NCBI RefSeq assembly: GCF_002300165.1
Contig: NZ_MLCE01000015.1
Coordinates: 186,001-250,000 of the forward strand
Direction: 5' to 3'
From: Streptomyces sp. Tue6028
GTDB taxonomy: Bacteria; Actinomycetota; Actinomycetes; Streptomycetales; Streptomycetaceae
Length of the DNA: 64,000 bases
Below, in pieces: positions 1 through 10,134 of the stretch (positions within the stretch are counted from its first letter, which is position 1; every line of letters starts with the position of its first letter). Both the position numbers and the translations under genes were made by a program. The notes under the pieces are model-generated. The model ran no database searches, was not told the origin of the DNA, and saw only the letters and a list, made by a program, of their open reading frames with translations.

Positions 1-92
1 TTGTCGCAGTAACCCACAGTTGGCCCATCTTTGCGAGCGGTCATGTCGTTCGTGCCGAATGATGGCGGTCACGACAGAGCGACCGGTCATCA

Positions 93-108
93 ACTGGTCT
101 ACACCAGT
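93..108. promoter_or_regulatory. DasR operator (dre) upstream of nagE1
   Basis: The 16-mer ACTGGTCTACACCAGT differs from the dre consensus A(C/G)TGGTCTAGACCA(C/G)T at one position. It lies 42 bases before the chosen ATG of the first PTS permease. DasR is the GlcNAc-responsive GntR-family repressor of aminosugar genes in Streptomyces, and GlcN-6-P releases it. The site also argues against starting the gene further upstream, because it would then lie inside the coding sequence. Confidence 0.88.
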
Positions 109-150
109 GGGCGGGCGGGCGCCAAACCCGGCCCCGTCCGGAGGACGCCC

Positions 151-1440
151 ATGACTGCCGACAGCACCGCTCCCACCGCGCGCGACCGCTGGAACGGTCT
201 GTTCCAGGGGATGCAGAAGATGGGGCGGAGCCTTCAGCTCCCCATCGCGGTGCTGCCGGCGGCGGGCATCCTGACCCGGCTGGGACAGCCGGACGTGTTC
301 GGGGCGGACGGGCTCGGCTGGGACGGCGTCTCGAAGGTGATGAAGGGTGCGGGCGGCGCCCTGCTGGACGGTGAGCTGGGGCTGCCGCTGCTGTTCTGCG
401 TCGGGGTGGCCATCGGCATGGCGAAGAAGGCGGACGGCTCCACCGCGCTCGCCGCGGTCGCGGGGTTCCTCGTGTATCTGGGCGTGCTGCACCAGTTCCC
501 GGAGAAGTGCGCTCAGCAGGCGAAGGTCATCCAGGACATCGGCTGCCAGGCGCCCGACTTCTCCGTGACGGCGTTCACCTACCAGAATCCCGGGGTCTTC
601 GGCGGGATCATCATGGGCCTGATGACCGCGTACTTCTGGCAGCGGTATCACCGCACCAAGCTGGTGGACTGGCTCGGCTTCTTCAACGGGCGTCGGCTGG
701 TGCCGATCGTCATGTCGTTCGTGGCCATCGTGTTCGCCGGGCTGTGCCTGTGGATCTGGCCGCCGATCGGCGACGGTCTGGAGAGCTTCAGCGACTGGCT
801 GGTGAGTCTGGGTGCGTGGGGCGCGGGTGTGTTCGGCGTGGCGAACCGGGCGCTGCTCGTCATCGGTCTGCACCAGTTCCTGAACGTGCCCATCTGGTTC
901 CAGTTCGGCAGCTTCACCACGCCGAGCGGGGAGGTGGTGCACGGGGACATCAACATGTTCCTGCACGGTGACCCGGACGCGGGCCAGTTCACCTCGGGGT
1001 TCTTCCCGATCATGATGTTCGCGCTGCCGGCCGCCGCGCTGGCCATGACTCACTGCGCGAAGCCGCATCGCCGCAAGGAGATCGGCGGGATGATGCTCTC
1101 GGTCGCGCTGACGTCGTTCGTCACGGGCATCACCGAGCCGATCGAGTACTCCTTCTTGTTCATCGCCCCGCTGCTCTACGTGATCCACGCGATCCTGACG
1201 GGTGTGTCGATGGCGGTGACGTGGGGGCTCGGGGTGCACGACGGATTCAGTTTCTCGGCGGGTCTGATCGACTACGCCCTCAACTGGCATCTGGCGACCA
1301 AGCCGTGGCTGATCATCCCGATCGGGCTGTGCTTCGCGGTCGTGTATTACGCGATCTTCCGCTTCGCGATCACCAAGTTCGACCTCAGGACTCCGGGGCG
1401 GGAGCCGGAGGACGAGGTGGTGGACACGACCAAGCCATAA
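151..1440 (+). CDS. nagE1: PTS EIIC permease, N-acetylglucosamine type (NagE1-like)
   Basis: This is the membrane EIIC component of a glucose/GlcNAc-family phosphotransferase system, importing GlcNAc as GlcNAc-6-P. The 429-residue protein consists of EIIC only; no EIIB or EIIA domain is attached, so it needs a separate EIIB such as NagF, which is not in the window. Typical EIIC features are the ITEPIEYSFLFIAPLLY segment (about residues 330-350) and repeated hydrophobic helices. The ATG at 151 is chosen because GGAGGA lies 6 bases upstream and a dre lies just before it; the longer open frame from 31 would absorb that operator. The next gene is a paralogue with its own dre. In S. coelicolor the equivalent pair is nagE1/nagE2; the symbol rests on remembered synteny. 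Confidence 0.85.
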   Translation: MTADSTAPTARDRWNGLFQGMQKMGRSLQLPIAVLPAAGILTRLGQPDVFGADGLGWDGVSKVMKGAGGALLDGELGLPLLFCVGVAIGMAKKADGSTALAAVAGFLVYLGVLHQFPEKCAQQAKVIQDIGCQAPDFSVTAFTYQNPGVFGGIIMGLMTAYFWQRYHRTKLVDWLGFFNGRRLVPIVMSFVAIVFAGLCLWIWPPIGDGLESFSDWLVSLGAWGAGVFGVANRALLVIGLHQFLNVPIWFQFGSFTTPSGEVVHGDINMFLHGDPDAGQFTSGFFPIMMFALPAAALAMTHCAKPHRRKEIGGMMLSVALTSFVTGITEPIEYSFLFIAPLLYVIHAILTGVSMAVTWGLGVHDGFSFSAGLIDYALNWHLATKPWLIIPIGLCFAVVYYAIFRFAITKFDLRTPGREPEDEVVDTTKP

Positions 1441-1464
1441 GTAGGGTCTTTCCCGTACCCGTCA

Positions 1465-1495
1465 GGGGCCTTCGGACCGTGTGGTCCGGGGGCCC
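1465..1495 (+). terminator. Hairpin terminator after nagE1
   Basis: An inverted repeat (GGGGCC TTCGGACC / GGTCCGGG GGCCC around a GTGT loop) lies 25 bases after the nagE1 stop. It separates nagE1 from the independently controlled nagE2. There is no strong T-run, as is usual in Streptomyces. Confidence 0.65.
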
Positions 1496-1590
1496 TTCGT
1501 CACGTCTGCAACCTCGTGCGGCCACTTCTTCCGACTATGGCCCAGCCCACAAAATCCGCGGGTTCCTTATCCAGCCTTCACCGTGCTACA

Positions 1591-1623
1591 ACAGGTCTAC
1601 ACCACTGAGTGGTGTAGACCACG
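1591..1623. promoter_or_regulatory. Double DasR operator, 27-bp perfect palindrome
   Basis: Arms GGTCTACACCACT and its exact reverse complement are separated by one base (1594-1620). Each half forms a dre-like 16-mer: ACAGGTCTACACCACT at 1591-1606 and, on the other strand, CGTGGTCTACACCACT at 1608-1623. It sits about 50 bases before the nagE2 start, so DasR could bind as adjacent dimers. Confidence 0.88.
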
Positions 1624-1674
1624 CCGTCCCCACCCCCTTGTTCCCGGGCGGCGCCATGTTCACTGGAGGAACCT

Positions 1675-2940
<1,266 letters not shown>

Positions 2941-2962
2941 CGGCACCGCCCACGCACGAGGA

Positions 2963-2992
2963 GGCCCCCGGAACCGTTCGGTTCCGGGGGCC
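2963..2992. terminator. Strong bidirectional-type terminator after nagE2
   Basis: A perfect 12-bp stem (GGCCCCCGGAAC / GTTCCGGGGGCC) encloses a 6-base loop and lies 22 bases after the nagE2 stop. It sits between convergent nagE2 and the MBL-fold gene, so it can serve both strands. Confidence 0.82.
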
Positions 2993-3031
2993 TTGTGGTG
3001 CGTGGGGGCCGCGGGCGGCCGCGTCCGGGCG

Positions 3032-3784
3032 CTAGATCTCGTACGACACCCGGGGCGCCGCCAGGTCCACCGGGCCCGCGTAGGCGGCGCGGGCGTCCGC
3101 GAGGTTGGTCCGCGGGTCCGTCCACGGCGGGATGTGCGTGAGGACCAGGCGGCGGACGCCGGCGCGGGTCGCGGTCTCGCCCGCCTCGCGGCCATTGAGG
3201 TGGAGGTCGGGGATGTCCTCCTTGCCATGGGTGAACGCGGCCTCGCACAGGAACAGGTCCGTGTCGCGGGCCAGTTCGTCCAGTGCCTCGGTCACCCCGG
3301 TGTCCCCGGAGTACGTCAGTGACTTTCCGCCGTGCTCCACGCGGATGCCGTAGGCCTCCACGGGGTGGCGGACCCGTTCGGTGTGCACGGTGAACGGGCC
3401 GACGTCGAACGTGCCCGGCTTGACCGTGTGGAAGTCGAAGACCTCGCTCATCGAGGAGGCGGACGGCGTGTCGGCGTAGGCCGTGGTGAGCCGCTGCTCC
3501 GTGCCCTCGGGGCCGTAGACCGGGATGGGGTCGCAGCGACCGCCGTCGTGGCGGTAGTAGCGTGCGACGAAGTACGCGCACATGTCGATGCAGTGGTCGG
3601 CGTGCAGATGGCTGAGGAAGATCGCGTCGAGGTCGTAGAGACCGCAGTGGCGCTGCAGCTCGCCGAGGGCACCATTGCCCATGTCGAGAAGCAGCCTGAA
3701 GCCGTCGGCCTCGACGAGGTAGCTCGAACAGGCCGATTCCGCGGACGGGAACGACCCCGAGCAGCCGACGACGGTGAGCTTCAT
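3032..3784 (-). CDS. MBL-fold metallo-hydrolase (RNase Z-like)
   Basis: This 250-residue metallo-beta-lactamase-fold hydrolase has the metal motif SHLHADHCID (about residues 62-71), a later GDTG aspartate and a C-terminal HIPPW histidine. Its length and N-terminus (MKLTVVGCSGSFP) match the RNase Z/arylsulfatase-like group of actinobacterial MBL proteins. The substrate cannot be read from the sequence; a phosphodiesterase is plausible. The ATG at 3784 has GGAGG 11 bases upstream. It converges with nagE2 and is divergent from the PemK-like gene, with no operon partner. Confidence 0.78.
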   Translation of the reverse strand: MKLTVVGCSGSFPSAESACSSYLVEADGFRLLLDMGNGALGELQRHCGLYDLDAIFLSHLHADHCIDMCAYFVARYYRHDGGRCDPIPVYGPEGTEQRLTTAYADTPSASSMSEVFDFHTVKPGTFDVGPFTVHTERVRHPVEAYGIRVEHGGKSLTYSGDTGVTEALDELARDTDLFLCEAAFTHGKEDIPDLHLNGREAGETATRAGVRRLVLTHIPPWTDPRTNLADARAAYAGPVDLAAPRVSYEI

Positions 3785-4041
3785 AAGAGCTGGAACCTCC
3801 GCGCTGGCAGGAAGTGCAGAGAGTAGATGCGATATGCAGATACTCGGAGCGGGTACGGGAACGGGGGTCGTGCGGTCCGTCGAGCGTAAGGCGCAAAAGG
3901 GCCGGTCGCTCCTCCGCCAGGGGCCGTTGTGGGCGAACTCACCTGTGGTGTCACCGTTTCGGTGGACGTCGGGACGAGCGTGCGACGTCAAGTGTTCGCG
4001 GCGAGGAGCGCGCTGGGATGCGCGCCGGTACCTTCGTTGCT

Positions 4042-4500
4042 ATGGACACGTCCTGGTGGCTCGCGCTCGCGGCCGTGGTGCTGCTCGCGCTGGTCGCGAC
4101 GCTGGTGGACGGCTGGGGGCGCCGCGGGCGCCGGCCGGCCGGGCGTACGCGCCCGCCCGGGCGCCCCTCGGGCCGCAGGCGCGGAGCGCCGCGGCCCCGG
4201 CCGGCGGAGATCTGGTGGGCGAACGTCCCCTACGAGGACACCCGGGGGGCGAAGGACCGGCCCTGCCTGGTGCTCGTGGTGCGCGGGGACCGGGCCGTCG
4301 TCGCGAAGATCACCAGCAAGTACCACGACGAGCGGGCCGGAGTGATCCCGCTGCCGCCGGGAGCCGTGGGCGACGCCCATGGACGGCCGAGCTTCCTGGA
4401 GACGGACGAGCTGCGGGACGTGCCGGTGTGGGACTTCCGCCGGAAGGTGGGCGTCATGGATCCCGTGCTGTGGGACCAGGTGCGGTACCTGGCGGGCTGA
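4042..4500 (+). CDS. Membrane-anchored PemK/MazF-fold protein
   Basis: The protein has 152 residues. A single N-terminal hydrophobic helix (about residues 5-23, WWLALAAVVLLALVATLV) is followed by an Arg/Pro/Gly-rich linker (24-53) and a PemK/MazF-like domain starting AEIWWANVPYEDT and including RPCLVLVV. MazF/PemK proteins are mRNA endonuclease toxins, but no antitoxin gene is adjacent and the family is not normally membrane-anchored. Activity as a toxin is therefore unproven, and it may have a housekeeping or repurposed role. The ATG at 4042 is chosen because it gives a complete anchor; longer in-frame starts add unrelated low-complexity residues. Confidence 0.65.
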   Translation: MDTSWWLALAAVVLLALVATLVDGWGRRGRRPAGRTRPPGRPSGRRRGAPRPRPAEIWWANVPYEDTRGAKDRPCLVLVVRGDRAVVAKITSKYHDERAGVIPLPPGAVGDAHGRPSFLETDELRDVPVWDFRRKVGVMDPVLWDQVRYLAG

Positions 4501-4579
4501 CCCGACGGCCGCCCGCACGCGGCGGGACCCGGCACGGGGTATCCGGCACGCGGGCGCTGCCCGCGCACGGCGCCCCGAG

Positions 4580-5090
4580 GCGGTGGTCGCCCACGCGCGG
4601 CGAACCGAGGCGGTGACGGCCCGCGCGCCGCGGGCCGGGGCAATGGTCGCCCGGGCACCGCGGGCCGGGGCTGTGGTCACCCGCACTGCGGGCCGAGGCT
4701 GTGGTCGCTCGCACTGCGGGCCAAGGCTGTGGTCACCCGCGCACCGCGGGCCGAGGCAATGGCCGCCCGCACACCGCGGGCCAAGGCTGTGGTCACCCGC
4801 ACACCACGGGCCGGGGCAATGGTCGCCCGCACACCGCGGGCCAAGGCAATGGCCGCCCGCACACCACGGGCCAAGGCTGTGGTCACCCGCACACCACGGG
4901 CCGAGGCTGTGGTCACCCGCGCACTGCGGGCCGAGGCAATGGCCGCCCGCACACCGCGGGCCGAGGCAATGGCCGCCCGCACACCGCGGGCCGAGGCAAT
5001 GGCCGCCCGCACACCGCGGGCCGAGGCAATGGCCGCCCGCACTGCGGGTCGAGGCAATGGCTCCCGCACGCAGCGGGCCGAGATGCGAGG
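4580..5090. repeat. Tandem array of ~17 hairpin-forming 27-30-bp units
   Basis: The unit is GCAATGGCCGCCCGCACACC followed by GCGGGCCGAG, with an exact 30-base period through most of the array; the units around 4685-4735 are 27 bases. Each unit has a GCCCGC / GCGGGC stem around a 5-base loop. Two flavours alternate (CAATGGCCG and CTGTGGTCA). The first two units are degenerate. The array fills the 766-base gap between the PemK-like gene and convergent cysM. All three forward frames stay open because 30 is a multiple of 3, so long frames here are artefacts. Confidence 0.9.
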
Positions 5091-5266
5091 TGCCCGGCGC
5101 GTCAGGGCCGGGGCCGGCCGTCCCGACGTGGCTGTCGTGGGACGGGGGCGGGCGCTCCTCGCCCGTGTCGGCGGACCGGAGGGGCCGCCGCTCGCCCGCG
5201 TGGGCGGGCCGACGGTCGCGCGTGAGGGCGGACCGGACGGGTCCGTGGACCCGTCCGCTGGGCGCG

Positions 5267-6223
<957 letters not shown>

Positions 6224-6234
6224 TCAGCGGCCTA

Positions 6235-6513
6235 TCAGGCCATGCCGCCGGCGACGGCCGGCAGGATCGTCACGGTGTCGCCGTCGGACAGCTTGGTGTT
6301 GATGCTGTCGAGGAAGCGGACGTCCTCGTCGTTCAGGTAGACGTTGACGAAGCGGCGCAGCTTGCCCTCGTCGACGATGCGGGCCTGGATGCCCGTGTGC
6401 CGGGTCTCGAGGTCGGCGAACAGCTCGGCGAGGGTGTCCCCGCTCCCCTCGACGGCCTTCTGGCCGTCGGTGTAGGTGCGGAGGATGGTGGGGATGCGGA
6501 CCTCGATGGCCAT
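6235..6513 (-). CDS. cysO: Sulfur carrier protein CysO (ThiS/MoaD family)
   Basis: This is a 92-residue beta-grasp sulfur carrier. In the CysM pathway its C-terminal glycine is thiocarboxylated and donates sulfur to O-phosphoserine. The C-terminus reads VTILPAVAGGMA: the diglycine is followed by Met-Ala, so the translated form is inactive until two residues are removed. Mycobacterial CysO ends at GG (recalled). The JAMM protease encoded just upstream is the natural candidate for trimming. The ATG at 6513 follows an AGGAGC-type ribosome site. Confidence 0.92.
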   Translation of the reverse strand: MAIEVRIPTILRTYTDGQKAVEGSGDTLAELFADLETRHTGIQARIVDEGKLRRFVNVYLNDEDVRFLDSINTKLSDGDTVTILPAVAGGMA

Positions 6514-6658
6514 GGTTGCGGGCTCCTGTCGGAAGTAGTCAGGGTCGGTGCGCCCCCTGCTCCGGCGAGGCCGGGAGCTCGGGGGAAGGCGCGCTACGGG
6601 GGCGAAGCAAGGGGCACGTGGCGTGCGGAGCCGCGGCTCACGGCCGTACGGCGGCAGG

Positions 6659-6760
6659 TCAGCGCGTACAGATGGCGCTCTGCAGCCTGCACAGGTCGAC
6701 GTGCAGCCGCGCCACGAGCAGCATGCCCGGCGTCTTGTCGCTCACGTCAGGGGAAACCAT
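6659..6760 (-). CDS. Cysteine leader peptide (sulfur-gene attenuator type)
   Basis: This 33-residue ORF, too short for routine calling, reads MVSPDVSDKTPGMLLVARLH and ends VDLCRLQSAICTR. Its C-terminal half fits the actinobacterial leader-peptide pattern (H-V-D-L-x-R-x-x-S-A-I-C-x-R) found before sulfur assimilation and cysteine genes. It contains two Cys codons (TGC, TGT) near its end, suited to sensing charged tRNA-Cys. It lies 145 bases upstream of cysO on the same strand. An internal ATG (6724) gives a 21-residue form that matches usual leader length better. Confidence 0.72.
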   Translation of the reverse strand: MVSPDVSDKTPGMLLVARLHVDLCRLQSAICTR

Positions 6761-6839
6761 GGGCTCATCGTATCGATTCCCGGTCCGGGTCCCGGAATGT
6801 GATCTCATACTCCGGACGCTTTTCGGCCGCCAGGTGAGA

Positions 6840-7262
6840 TCAGTAGGACTCCACGACGGTGACCTCCTCCTCCGTCACCTCGCCCTCCACGATCCGGTAG
6901 GAGCGGAACTGGAAGGGTCCGGCGTCGTCCGCGTCGGCGGTCGAGACGAGCACGTAGTGGGCTCCGGGCTCGTTCGCGTACGAGATGTCCGTGCGGGACG
7001 GGTAGGCCTCGGTGGCCGTGTGCGAGTGGTAGATGACGACCGGCTCCTCGTCGCGGTCGTCCATCTCGCGGTAGAGCTTCAGCAGGTCGCCGGAGTCGAA
7101 CTCGTAGAAGGTGGGCGAGCGGGCGGCGTTGAGCATCGGGATGAACCGCTCGGGGCGGCCGGTGCCCGCCGGGCCGGCGACGACGCCGCACGCCTCGTCC
7201 GGGTGGTCCTGCCGCGCGTGCGCGACGATCTGGTCGACGAGGGCCTGGGTGATGGTCAGCAT
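6840..7262 (-). CDS. mec: JAMM-family CysO-cysteine peptidase (Mec)
   Basis: This 140-residue MPN/JAB zinc peptidase carries a complete JAMM motif, HSHTATEAYPSRTD (H-x-H-x7-S-x2-D). Mec in M. tuberculosis releases cysteine from CysO-Cys. Here it may also trim the two residues after the CysO diglycine, as QbsD does for QbsE in Pseudomonas. The ATG at 7262 begins MLTITQALVDQI; further upstream in frame lies only terminator sequence. The leader peptide ORF and cysO follow on the same strand, with 79 bases to the leader. Confidence 0.9.
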   Translation of the reverse strand: MLTITQALVDQIVAHARQDHPDEACGVVAGPAGTGRPERFIPMLNAARSPTFYEFDSGDLLKLYREMDDRDEEPVVIYHSHTATEAYPSRTDISYANEPGAHYVLVSTADADDAGPFQFRSYRIVEGEVTEEEVTVVESY

Positions 7263-7282
7263 GCTGGTCAGGATAAGCAGAA

Positions 7283-7319
7283 GGGCCGCCCCGTACCGAA
7301 GGGTGGTACGGGACGGCCC
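7283..7319 (-). terminator. Terminator of the amino-acid permease gene
   Basis: A near-perfect stem (GGGCCG.CCCGTACC / GGTACGGG.CGGCCC) lies between the permease stop at 7407 and the mec start at 7262 on the minus strand. It insulates the cysteine genes from the permease transcript. Confidence 0.75.
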
Positions 7320-7406
7320 ACATGGTGAGCGCTCAGGCCTGGAGGGCCTGGCCACGCGGCCCTGCCGGGTCCGCCTGTGCGGCCCTCAGGGCCCGGGGAA
7401 CGCGGC

Positions 7407-8858
7407 TCAGCCGACCTTCTCGAGCTCCGGCTCGCGGCGCTCGGCGACCTGCGGGTTGCGCGCCTTGAGGACCGCCCAGCCGATGCCGAGGGCGACGGCC
7501 CAGCCGGCCATCACGTAGAGGCAGACGCGGGAGTCGGCGTCGTACGCGATCAGTCCGGTGACGAAGAGCAGGAACGCGACCGCGACCCAGCTGCACTTCG
7601 CACCGCCCGGGGCGGGGAAGGAGGACGCGGGCAGGCGTCCGGCGTCGACCGCGCGGCGGTACAGGATGTGGCTGATCAAGATCATCAGCCAGGTCCAGAT
7701 GCCGGCCGCGGTGGCGACGGAGGTGACGTAGCCGAAGGCCTTCTCCGGGACGACGTAGTTCAGGACGACGCCGATGCCCATGAAGAGCACCGAGACGGTG
7801 ATGCCGATCGCCGGGGTCTTCGTCGAGGAGAGCTTGTTGAAGACCTTCGGGGCCTCGCCGTTGTCCGCGAGGGTGCGCAGCATGCGGCCCGTGGAGTACA
7901 TGCCCGAGTTGCAGGAGGACAGGGCCGCGGTGAGCACCACGAAGTTGACGATGCCGGCGCCGGCCGGGATGCCGATCATCGCGAACGCCTTCACGAAGGG
8001 GCTGACGCCCTCCGCGAACTCGGTCCACTTCACGACGCAGAGGATGACGGTGAGGGCGCCGACGTAGAAGAGGGCGATGCGCCAGGGCAGGGTGTTGATG
8101 GCCTTCGGGAGCGTCTTCTCGGGGTTCTCGGACTCGCCCGCGGTGACGCCGACGAGCTCGACGGCGAGGTAGGCGAACATGACGCCCTGGAGGGTCATCA
8201 GGGAGGAGCCGATGCCCTTGGGGAAGAAGCCGTCGAACTGCCAGAGGTTGGTGACGGAAGCGGTGTCACCGGCGGAGCTGAAGCCGAAGGTGAGCACGCC
8301 GAGGCCGATCACGATCATGCCGATGAGCGCGGTGACCTTGATCATCGAGGCCCAGAACTCGATCTCGCCGAAGACCTTCACCGAGATCAGGTTGGCCACG
8401 AAGAGGACGACCAGGAAGACCAGCGCCGAGACCCACTGGTGGATCGAGGGGAACCAGTAGTGGATGTAGATCGCGGCGGCGGTCAGCTCCGCCATGCCGG
8501 TGACCACCCACATCAGCCAGTAGGTCCAGGCCGTGAAATAGCCGAAGAACGGGCCGAGGAACTCGCGGGAGTACTCCGCGAAGGAGCCCGACACCGGGCG
8601 GTAGAGCAGGAGCTCGCCGAGCGCCCGCATGATGAAGAAGATGATGACGCCGGCGAGGGCGTACATCAGGATGAGGCTGGGTCCCGCCTTGGCGATGTTC
8701 GCCCCGGCGTTCAGGAACAGGCCGACGCCGATGGCGCCGCCGATCGCGATCATCTGGACCTGACGGCTGCCGAGCCCGCGCTCGTACCCCTCTTCGGGGG
8801 TGTCGCCGCCCACGGCCTCACTGCCGTCGTACTGCTTGTCGACCTGCGATGAGGTCAT
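7407..8858 (-). CDS. Amino-acid permease, APC superfamily (AAT type)
   Basis: This 483-residue, roughly 12-helix transporter has the AAT-family hallmark IAIGGAIGVGLFLNAG near the first helix and PVSGSFAEYSREFLGP near helix 3. The family includes CycA, GabP and AnsP, which move neutral amino acids, GABA or asparagine with protons. The substrate is not decidable here. The ATG at 8858 (MTSSQVDKQYDGSEA) is the first good start; the longer frame upstream has no hydrophobic character. It is a monocistronic gene with its own terminator. Confidence 0.85.
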   Translation of the reverse strand: MTSSQVDKQYDGSEAVGGDTPEEGYERGLGSRQVQMIAIGGAIGVGLFLNAGANIAKAGPSLILMYALAGVIIFFIMRALGELLLYRPVSGSFAEYSREFLGPFFGYFTAWTYWLMWVVTGMAELTAAAIYIHYWFPSIHQWVSALVFLVVLFVANLISVKVFGEIEFWASMIKVTALIGMIVIGLGVLTFGFSSAGDTASVTNLWQFDGFFPKGIGSSLMTLQGVMFAYLAVELVGVTAGESENPEKTLPKAINTLPWRIALFYVGALTVILCVVKWTEFAEGVSPFVKAFAMIGIPAGAGIVNFVVLTAALSSCNSGMYSTGRMLRTLADNGEAPKVFNKLSSTKTPAIGITVSVLFMGIGVVLNYVVPEKAFGYVTSVATAAGIWTWLMILISHILYRRAVDAGRLPASSFPAPGGAKCSWVAVAFLLFVTGLIAYDADSRVCLYVMAGWAVALGIGWAVLKARNPQVAERREPELEKVG

Positions 8859-9092
8859 GTTGGTGCGCCTTTCTCCATGCCGACCCGAGCCAGTCCCTTG
8901 GCTTCGGATCGGGTCCCGATCCCCCCGGATGGTGGAGCTTTGTGCCTGGCCGGCGATCCGCCGGCTCGGTGGCGCACCCGGCGGGACATGGGTGGTGTCC
9001 GCCGGGCGGTCGTGAAGATTTATCACGGCGGCAACAGTGATCGGCGGCGGTCGGTGTGCGGCACGCCACAGGAAGAACCGGACAAATGACAA
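8859..9092. other. Upstream region of the permease, no gene seen
   Basis: This is the first part of the 330-base gap between DUF2017 and the permease (8859-9188). It presumably holds the permease promoter, but no convincing -35/-10 pair or operator stands out. It is moderately AT-richer at 9010-9035 (AGATTTATCACG). Confidence 0.4.
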
Positions 9093-9117
9093 CTCCGGCC
9101 CGCATTGCGGGCCGGAG
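9093..9117 (-). terminator. Terminator after DUF2017
   Basis: A perfect 11-bp stem CTCCGGCCCGC / GCGGGCCGGAG with a 3-base loop lies 72 bases beyond the DUF2017 stop on the minus strand. It closes the clpS-DUF2017 transcript. Confidence 0.85.
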
Positions 9118-9188
9118 CGGTGACGCGATCGTTATTCGGATTTGAGCGTCCGTTGAGCGAACATCAGAGGGTAATTTGTCCTGACAGT

Positions 9189-9794
9189 TCAGGGCATAAG
9201 GGTGGTCACCAGGGTCTCCTGGAGGCCACCCAGCCAGAGGTAGGCCATCACCATCGGCTTGCGCGGGTCCTCGTCCGGGAGCCGGTAGAGGTGGTCGGTG
9301 TCCTCCTCGTCGGTGACATCGAGCCGGGAGCCGATCGCGAGGCGCAGGTCGTTCAGGGCGCGCAGCCACGACTGGGACTCGTCGGAGGACAGCTCCAGGA
9401 CGGCGGCGCCGTCGCCGCCGGGGGTGAGCCCGTCCAGGGAACGGATCACCGTGAGGGCGTTCTCCCGCTTGGCCGCGCGCAGGTCGTTCTCGGTGAAGCG
9501 GCGGAACTCCGCGGAGTGGGCGCGCTGCTCCTCGGCCTCCTCGGGCGTGGCCGCCTCGACGCCGGGGCCGCTGTAGGCGTCGGGGAACAGGCGCTGCAGC
9601 ACGGGGTCGCTGGGCGGCTCGCTGGGGCCCTCCGCGAACAGCTCGGCGAGCGGGTCGTCGGGGGCGTTCTCCGCGGGGCCCGGACCGATGAGCTCCAGGA
9701 GCTGCACGGCGAGGGAGCGGATGATGGAGATCTCGACCTCGTCGAGCGCGACGGCCGCGCCGCCGCCGGGGAGCGGTTCGAAGTGTCCAGGCAT
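9189..9794 (-). CDS. DUF2017 family protein
   Basis: This 201-residue cytosolic protein of unknown function belongs to the actinobacterial DUF2017 family, which almost always follows clpS. It is acidic, with a Pro/Glu-rich middle (about 50-75) and no membrane segment. It starts 12 bases after the clpS stop, so the two are presumably co-transcribed. The conserved pairing suggests a link with N-end-rule proteolysis, but no function can be read from the sequence. Confidence 0.82.
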   Translation of the reverse strand: MPGHFEPLPGGGAAVALDEVEISIIRSLAVQLLELIGPGPAENAPDDPLAELFAEGPSEPPSDPVLQRLFPDAYSGPGVEAATPEEAEEQRAHSAEFRRFTENDLRAAKRENALTVIRSLDGLTPGGDGAAVLELSSDESQSWLRALNDLRLAIGSRLDVTDEEDTDHLYRLPDEDPRKPMVMAYLWLGGLQETLVTTLMP

Positions 9795-9806
9795 GGAGTG
9801 AGTTCG

Positions 9807-10124
9807 CTACTTCCGGTCCTGCTGAAGGGTGGCCCACAGACCGTAGCCGTGCATGGCCTGAACGTCGCGTTCCATCTCCTCGCGCGTGCCGCTGGAGACG
9901 ACGGCGCGACCCTTGTGATGGACGTCGAGCATGAGCTTGGTGGCCTTGTCCTTGGTGTAGCCGAAGTACGTCTGGAAGACATACGTCACATAGCTCATCA
10001 GGTTGACGGGGTCGTTGTGGACGATCGTGACCCAGGGGACGTCCGGCTCGGGTACGGCGAAGACCTCCTCGGCCGATTCGGTCTTTTCGATCTCTAGGGG
10101 TGCGGGAGCCGTCACATCGCCCAT
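9807..10124 (-). CDS. clpS: ClpS adaptor of ClpAP/ClpCP protease
   Basis: This 105-residue protein has the ClpS core [16 protein letters not shown] (about 29-44) and the helix with [12 protein letters not shown]. ClpS binds N-end-rule substrates and hands them to the Clp ATPase. The N-terminal 25 residues are a flexible acidic tail, as usual. The ATG at 10124 (MGDVTAPAP) is preferred over an in-frame GTG at 10151, because the latter sits inside a 5' hairpin. Confidence 0.93.
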   Translation of the reverse strand: MGDVTAPAPLEIEKTESAEEVFAVPEPDVPWVTIVHNDPVNLMSYVTYVFQTYFGYTKDKATKLMLDVHHKGRAVVSSGTREEMERDVQAMHGYGLWATLQQDRK

Positions 10125-10134
10125 GCTGCCACCA

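Noticed and set aside
31-150. Upstream extension of the first PTS permease
   Set aside because: It would include the dre operator and non-membrane filler residues; GGAGGA precedes the ATG at 151.
4580-5090. CRISPR array
   Set aside because: The units abut each other without unique spacers, and no cas gene is in the window.
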